Below, one piece after another: positions 58,438 through 64,000 of a stretch of 64,000 nt of DNA (positions within the stretch are counted from its first letter, which is position 1; the number at the start of each line of letters is the position of its first letter). The stretch is from Quercus robur (lineage: Eukaryota > Streptophyta > Magnoliopsida > Fagales > Fagaceae). Both the position numbers and the translations under genes were made by a program. The DNA lies in NCBI RefSeq assembly GCF_932294415.1, contig NC_065543.1, positions 139,476-203,475 on the forward strand, in the 5' to 3' direction. The notes beneath the pieces were generated by a model that saw only the letters and a list, made by a program, of their open reading frames with translations, had not been told where the DNA came from and ran no database searches.

Positions 58438-59514
58438 TTGTCTACACCATTAGTGAAGATGTCTTCTAACATGGTGCAACCACAAATTCCTAGATTGACA
58501 AAAGAAAATTATGAGAGCTGGCAGATTCAAATAAAAGCGTTGTTTGGATCACAAGAGCTATGGGAGCTTGTCATTGATGGGTATGTAGAACCCACAAGTG
58601 AGCAAGAAGCCACCTACAATGCAGAGCAAAAAAAATTTCTCAAGGATCAGAAGAAGAAAGACAAGAAGGCACTATTTCTACTCTATCAAGGAATGGATGA
58701 GTCAACTTTTGAGAAAATTGCCAAAGCAACATCAAGTAAAGAAGCATGGGAGATTCTTCCTTTTTTTTCAAGGGTGTTGATCATGTGAAAAGAGTTCGTT
58801 CGCCAAATCTTCGTGCCAAGTTTGAAGTTGCTCACATGAAAGATGGTGAGACTATTTCCGTTTATTTTTCACGATTACTTGTAATTGTTAATCATTCGAA
58901 ACGTAATGGAGAAAGTATTGAAGATGTTCATGTGGTGGAGAAAATATTAAGATCTCTTGCAAATAAATTTGAGCATGTCGTGGTGGCTATTGAAGAGTCC
59001 AAAGATTTGGAGACTCTCTCAATTGAGGAATTAATGGGATCTTTTCAAGTGCATGAGCAGCGTATGGAAAAGAATTCTAACTCTGTTGTCATTGAGCAAG
59101 AATTAGAGTCAAAATTGACTCTAAGAGAGGAGAAGCCTAATGGTCCCGTAGAGGATATACCAATAGCAACTATGGCAAAGGTCATGGAAGAGAAACACTA
59201 AAAGGCAAATCTACTCGTGGACGTGGAGGTAATAGAAATGTCCAATGTTTCAATTACAACAAATTTGGACATTATGTATCAGTCTGCTGGTATAATAAAT
59301 TTGAGGAGCACAATGAACAATGTAATCTTGTTGAGGCATCCAATGTTGAAAGAGAAGAATGTAAACTTCTTTTTGCACAAGAAGAGGCAAATAATTCACA
59401 AGAGTTATGGTATCTTGATTCTGGAGCCAGTAACCACATGAATGGAAAAAAGAGCTCTTTGTTGAGCTTGTTGAAGGTGTTCAAGGCGATATCTGTTTGG
59501 GAGAATCATCCAAA
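58438..59514 (+). pseudogene. Copia element 2 gag and start of protease
   Basis: Gag reads LTKENYESWQIQIKALFGSQ, EATYNAEQKKFLKDQKKKDK, KATSSKEAWEIL. A T-run indel (58758-58769) shifts the frame, which continues as RSPNLRAKFEVAHMKDGETI and EKILRSLANKFEHVVVAIEE. A second frame change near 59150 leads to the zinc knuckle (59246-59287), where the second Cys is Tyr (CFNYNKFGHYVSVC). The protease follows with the active-site motif DSGASNHM from 59417. The frame is interrupted at 59514 by a Helitron and resumes at 62075. Confidence 0.88.
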
Positions 59515-59952
59515 TCTATATATTACTAAAAGCTGAAACGTGGTATTTATTGCCGCTGAGCTCTTGTTGCGCCACCTCATTGCCACCTCATTTGCCACAT
59601 AATTATTATTTATTATTTATTCCTTTTTTTTTACCCAAATATATATATATATATATATATATAAATTATTGACTTTACATATTCATCTTTATTGGTTTTA
59701 ACATCTATATATATTTCTATTTTATTTCCAATTTTCCTATAACTTTTTTTACATTCACTTATTTTTTAAATATTTACACTTTCTTCAACCTTTTTTCTTC
59801 TTTTACCATTTCATCTCCCCACTACCCTCTACTTTAATATTGTTATTCATCTTTCCCTTCATGTTCCTTTATTTGTCTTTTCTTATCCCTTCCCTCTTAC
59901 TATAAATTTGTCACTCTTTTCCATTCTTTGCATAGTTTTCTTTCACAAAAAG

Positions 59953-59993
<41 letters not shown>

Positions 59994-62074
59994 GTTTTGG
60001 AGGATTTTTATTTTTTATTGCATCTCCGCTTTAGGTTGATAAATTTTTGTGCTTTTAAGAACTCTAATATAGGTTGATACGATTTAGTTTTGTGTTTTAA
60101 GTTATTATTATTATTATTATTTTGCTCTTTGATTGTTAAATTTTATCCGATTACATTATAAAAAATTAAAGATAGTAGATAAAAATAAAATAGTATTCCA
60201 TTACATAGCATAATTTGGATAATTTAGTATTTATTGTTATATCTTTTAATTTTTCTTATCTTTTTCTTCTCTTCTATTTTACTCAATATTGAAATTCAAC
60301 CACATCCTCCTTATCATTAAATTATTTATATTTTCTCTCTCTTTTTGTTTTAAAAAATAAAAAATGTAATATTTTACTTAAATTCAAATAAAAGAAAATT
60401 GTGCTCATCAAATTGTACTCATTTTTTTTAACATTTACACTTTCTCCAACCTTTCTCCTTCACTTTACCTTTTCATCTTCCCAAACATTCTACCTTGATA
60501 TCAATCTTCCTTTATTTTGTTTCTTTTTATTATCATCCTCTTAGTATAAATTTGTCATTCACTCTTCCATTCTTTACATAATTTTCTCTCACAAAAAACT
60601 GGTTATTTCCCACTCTTTCTCCCTCAATTTTTTGGTGGATTTTTATTTTTATTTTTCTTGCATCTCTATTTTAGCTTGATAAAGTTTTGTATTCTTTAGA
60701 ACTCTATTTTAGTTGATGGGATTTAGTTTTGTGTTTTAAGTTTTTTTTTTTTTTATGACTTTGATTGTTAAATATTGTCATATTGCATTATAAATAATTA
60801 AAAATAGTATATAAGAATGTACTATTATTATATTACATATAATTATTTGGATAAGTTAGTATTTATTGTTATGTATTTTACTTTTATTTTTTTCTCATAT
60901 CATTTTATTTAACATTTAAATTCAACCACATCCCTCATATATATCATTAAATTATTTATATTTCCACTCCTTTTTTATTTTAGAAAATTTAAAATATAAT
61001 ATTTTTCCTAAATTAATTAAATAAAATTGTCCACATTAAGTGGTGTAATGCTAGGGAAACACTCATTTTCACATCCAATGCATCAAAGGAAGAATGAAAT
61101 ATAAAATAAATCAAGTTAGAAACACTAAATTAAAAAATAATAATAATAATAATGCATATTTAATGTCATAGAATCATCATCAAATTTTGGGAAACGATAG
61201 GTTGCCAATGGAGAGAGAGGGAGAGAGAGAGAGAGGGTATAGAAAAAAAAACCAATACAAAGTAAGAAAGAGTAGAAAAAGAAAAAAAAAACAAACGTCA
61301 ATTAGTAATCGTTGATTGGAAAACAAAGAGGTTGTAAGGAGAAGTAAAAAATAAAATAAAGATTACCATGTGGAGAACATTAAAAACTTTATAGTGTAGT
61401 AACATAAACCATTAAATTCACTTAAAAAATTAAATCAACAATCAATAATTAAATACAATTATAGTACTAAATTTAAATTTAAAACTAATCAAACTCTAAC
61501 TATGGAAACTATATTAATCATAACTAAAAAAGAGATGTTCTCTAATAGTAGTAGAAATTACATTAGAAATAAAGTTAGAAAATTTAAAAATTCATTTTTT
61601 GACATTTCATTTAAACTTTTTTACAATATATATATATAATTTTTATACACTATTACTTTTGAAAATCTAATGAACAATACTACCTCTCATTTATCGTCTT
61701 TGTTATGCAAATCATCAGTTAGTAAATATATGATAATGATAAGAAGCGTTACAAATGAGATCACTAATATATATATATATATATATATATAATTAATTAA
61801 TTAGCCACTATCATTATGGAGTAGTAGTCTATAACTTTACGCATCCAAAAAAGTGGAATATATAGAGTTTTCTTTAAAGGTATGTGTAAAAATTCACTCT
61901 ATGTGTATGTGTGTGTGTGTGTGTAAAGGTAAAAAAAGATATATTTAAGGTTTTTATTAACTTAAAAACTAATGAAAAACCAATTGTTAATAATTAAAAT
62001 TATAGTATTAATAAAATATTTAATGAGACCATCCTAAAAAAATTATCACGCGCAACGCGCGGGTATGCGACGAG
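59515..62074 (+). mobile_element. Non-autonomous Helitron, 2560 bp
   Basis: The 5' end TCTATATATTACTAAAAGC follows a host A. The 3' end has the short GC hairpin ACGCGCAACGCGCGGG (62048-62063) 7 bases before a terminal CGAG (CTRR-like, one base off), followed by host T. Insertion between A and T with no target duplication is the Helitron signature. The Copia protein frame continues correctly across the two flanks. There is no Rep/helicase, so it is non-autonomous. It contains (AT)n at 59641-59662 and 61772-61790, (CT)n at 59957-59990 and (GT)n at 61909-61924. Confidence 0.9.
59757..61030 (+). repeat. Diverged internal duplication of about 650 bp in the Helitron
   Basis: 59757-60417 and 60418-61030 share TTTACACTTTCT.CAACCTTT, TATAAATTTGTCA, CACAAAAA, GGA(G/T)TTTTTATTTTT, GATTTAGTTTTGTGTTTTAA and AAATTCAACCACATCC in the same order. 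Divergence is substantial, so the duplication is old relative to the element's ends. Confidence 0.75.
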
Positions 62075-62278
62075 TTGCTCATAAAAGGTAAAGGAAAAAT
62101 TATAATATGCCAAAGGAATGATGTTTTGCAATTTATCTCCAATGTGTACTATGTGCCCAACATGAAAAGCAATATTCTTAGTATTGGGCAACTCCTAGAA
62201 AAGGGGTATATTATACACATGGAGAAACTCTCTCCTGTTTTGAAGGATGCTGAAGGAAGTGATAGGCCAAAAACAAAT
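62075..62278 (+). pseudogene. Copia element 2 protease/pre-integrase continuation
   Basis: The frame reads LLIKGKGKIIICQRNDVLQF, ISNVYYVPNMKSNILSIGQL and LEKGYIIHMEKLS, the segment between protease and GAG-pre-integrase in Copia proteins. It starts exactly at the Helitron 3' flank. A SIRE-type LTR follows at 62279; the last codons before it no longer match the expected protein. Confidence 0.85.
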
Positions 62279-63232
62279 TGACCCCTTGTGATGAATTAAC
62301 CAATTAATTTAACCAAGTAAATTAATTAAGTTAATTAACATGCAAATGCGTGGTAGCACAGACAAATCACCAAATAATTAATTATACAGCGGAAAATAAA
62401 TAATACGGTGATTTGTTTACGAATAGGGAAAACCTAACGGCAAAAATCCCACCGGTGATTTTCAGATCACCACTCCTGAAACTCCACTATTATCACAACA
62501 AATGGTTACAAGTAAAAGAATACAAAGTACCTTACCAACTTACAGTTGAACCCGTACCCCAATACCCAATTGGACCTGTTCTTTAGTGACAGTTCCTCCT
62601 TTCGATGCACGGCTCCCAAGTACGTGACTAACCAATTGCGCAGATCCCCGTACGCGACTTCAATCACCAACTAAGAAGGTTGTTGGCTACAAAATTCTTC
62701 AGTTCATCCACACGATAAAGATCAAGAAGATGCTTGGTCACAAAACCCTACGGTGCACATACACAGCAACTTCTTCAAGAGAAAGAGATAAACTAGGGCA
62801 AGAACTTCGTCTCCGATCACAATTTGCTTGAACAGAGTTTGCTCAATGCTTGTGCAACTTGTGAACTGCTTGACGGCCCTTAAAACAATCTTTTTATATG
62901 TCTAGAGTTATGAGAAAAGAAAGCCCAAAGACACATCTACGGATCCCAAGAAAAACATATCAGAAATTCTATTTTTGTAAACCTCGACAGATAGAAGCTG
63001 TCGAGCATCTGTCAAGCTAGCTGTCAAGCTTTAGTAACTCTACACTTTCAGTTTGTTTTCTTGGACAGACTTGAAGGTTTCAACACTTGATCTTGAAACA
63101 TGGTTTCTTGAAGTATTTAAACACATCCTAATTCTACCCAAATACAAGTAAAGTACGTTTTGTCAAAGGATAAGCCAATTACATAAAATAGTAACATATG
63201 TTCCTAACAAGTGAATCACATATGTCCTAACA
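62279..63232 (-). repeat. 3' LTR of a SIRE-type Copia element (family T), 954 bp
   Basis: On the minus strand it starts TGTTAGGACATATGTG (63232) and ends GGGTCA (62279), the same termini as the solo LTR at 38257-39218. A minus-strand TATA (CATATAAAAAG, about 62889-62899) lies mid-LTR. TGTCGAG/CTCGACAG words recur. Bordered on the right by a polypurine tract, so this is the 3' LTR of an element whose body lies to the right. Confidence 0.88.
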
Positions 63233-63246
63233 ATCTCCCCCTTTGG
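63233..63246 (-). other. Polypurine tract of the SIRE-type element
   Basis: The minus strand reads CCAAAGGGGGAGAT immediately before the LTR start, the classical Copia plus-strand primer. Confidence 0.85.
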
Positions 63247-64000
63247 CAATCCGTGACAAAACCACAACAAACAAATGAACATATGAGAGAAGTCATAAAT
63301 CACTCAACTCATACTCAATTGTTGAATACAATAAAATCTATCCTAACACAAACTCTTGAAAAATTTTGCAAGAAGAGAGTTTATGGCAAGTAGACTTTGA
63401 TAACCTGTATTTCTGAAACACTTTAAACAAAACTCATCAAGGCATCTTTGTGTGAAACAGATTTAATAGATTGCATACAAGTAATAAGAAGCATGCACAT
63501 AAAGAGAAAAAAGAAACAACATATGTAAAGGTAGGTGAAAGAAACATACATCAACATATATAAAGAAGATAAGTACAATGTATGTCAAAAAAAATGGTCA
63601 CAAGACCTAAAGTACAAAAACAATGTATCTATAAAAGAAAGAAAAGAAAAGATACATAAAATCCTCACTACATCCCTCATATCAACACTCCCCCTAACAA
63701 AATGTCCTATACTAACTCTCCCCCTAAGTATGACTACTCTCATAACAAAACTACTCCCCCTTTTTGTCACGAGTGACAAAAGATAAGAGTGTCAAGTAAA
63801 CATCTCATCGGTAGAGCTAGCATCGCCATCATCATCATCCTCAGAAGCATCATCGTCATCACCATCATCATCGTCAGAATTAGAATCAACAGAATGTGGT
63901 GAAAGAGTAGCCTCGGGAGCAAATCCGCCCATGGTCTCCTGCCGTCGAGCAATACGGCCAACACGAACGTTCACCTAATACAACTCTGTAGAGAGAGTAT
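63247..64000 (-). mobile_element. Internal region of the SIRE-type Copia element (partial)
   Basis: The minus-strand sequence upstream of the LTR holds repeated AGGGGGAG words (63675-63760) and further 5' the end of an ORF. The 61-codon stretch (63974-63792) reads NVRVGRIARRQETMGGFAPE followed by an Asp-rich tail and a stop, like the C-terminal end of the extra (env-like or gag-derived) ORF of SIRE/Maximus elements. A TAG immediately precedes it in frame. The remainder of the element lies beyond the window. Confidence 0.7.

Noticed and set aside
63792..63974. An independent acidic protein gene
   Set aside because: The position before AGGGGGAG repeats, a polypurine tract and an LTR on the same strand fits the 3' ORF of a SIRE-type element.
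1..64000. CRISPR arrays, phage, plasmid or bacterial defence systems
   Set aside because: No spacer-repeat array with regular spacing, no bacterial gene organisation, and all genes have plant introns or belong to plant mobile elements.

Overview
The window looks like nuclear DNA of a flowering plant, very probably a woody eudicot. The basis is GT-AG introns, plant-specific gene families (an NADPH oxidase RBOH, a plant-type glutaminyl cyclotransferase, a type I MADS box) and dense Copia, Gypsy, LINE, SINE, Helitron, CACTA and MITE sequence. The species cannot be fixed from sequence alone; the LTR families feel Fagales-like, which is only an impression. Only one gene is intact across the window: a 12-exon RBOH at 45019-50373. 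All other recognisable host genes are broken or partial.

Layout. 1-2170: LINE 3' end, decayed Copia element (LTR, primer binding site, gag) and a CA/TG minisatellite arranged as an inverted repeat. 2914-7008: a glutaminyl-peptide cyclotransferase pseudogene that has lost its 5' exons and carries three nonsense codons. 8905-9689: a Tourist-like MITE. 10150-11450: LTR-like sequence. 12410-13110: an AGL62-like MADS pseudogene truncated by a MITE. 16138-20440: a host segment duplicated in tandem, each unit carrying a different retroelement insertion. 21818-23097: a conserved plant gene of unknown function broken by one stop and one frameshift. 23721-24296: a MITE. 25240-27790: LINE ends and a SINE. 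27800-39604: stacked Gypsy LTRs, Gypsy pol fragments and solo LTRs. 41150-42590: a decayed duplicate of the 3' end of RBOH. 42738-44182: an LTR fragment split by a TIR element. 44778-50373: RBOH. 52164-57643: a complete-ended CACTA element. 57647-64000: the remains of a minus-strand gene, then a Copia element split by a Helitron and by a SIRE-type Copia element running off the right edge.

The most informative structure is the insertion stratigraphy on the right. A minus-strand host gene ended tail-to-tail with RBOH. A CACTA element (3-bp duplication TGC) landed in its last coding exon and a Copia element landed further 5' in it. That Copia element was then hit by a 2.56-kb Helitron, and its pol region adjoins a SIRE-type LTR. 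Two paralogous RBOH 3' flanks (41 kb and 50 kb) supply empty sites for several MITE insertions.

I found no operon, CRISPR array, phage or defence-like system, and nothing I can defend as a new biological system. The unusual content is structural: nested mobile elements, tandem duplications, exon duplication inside a transposon, and long palindromic or inverted repeats.
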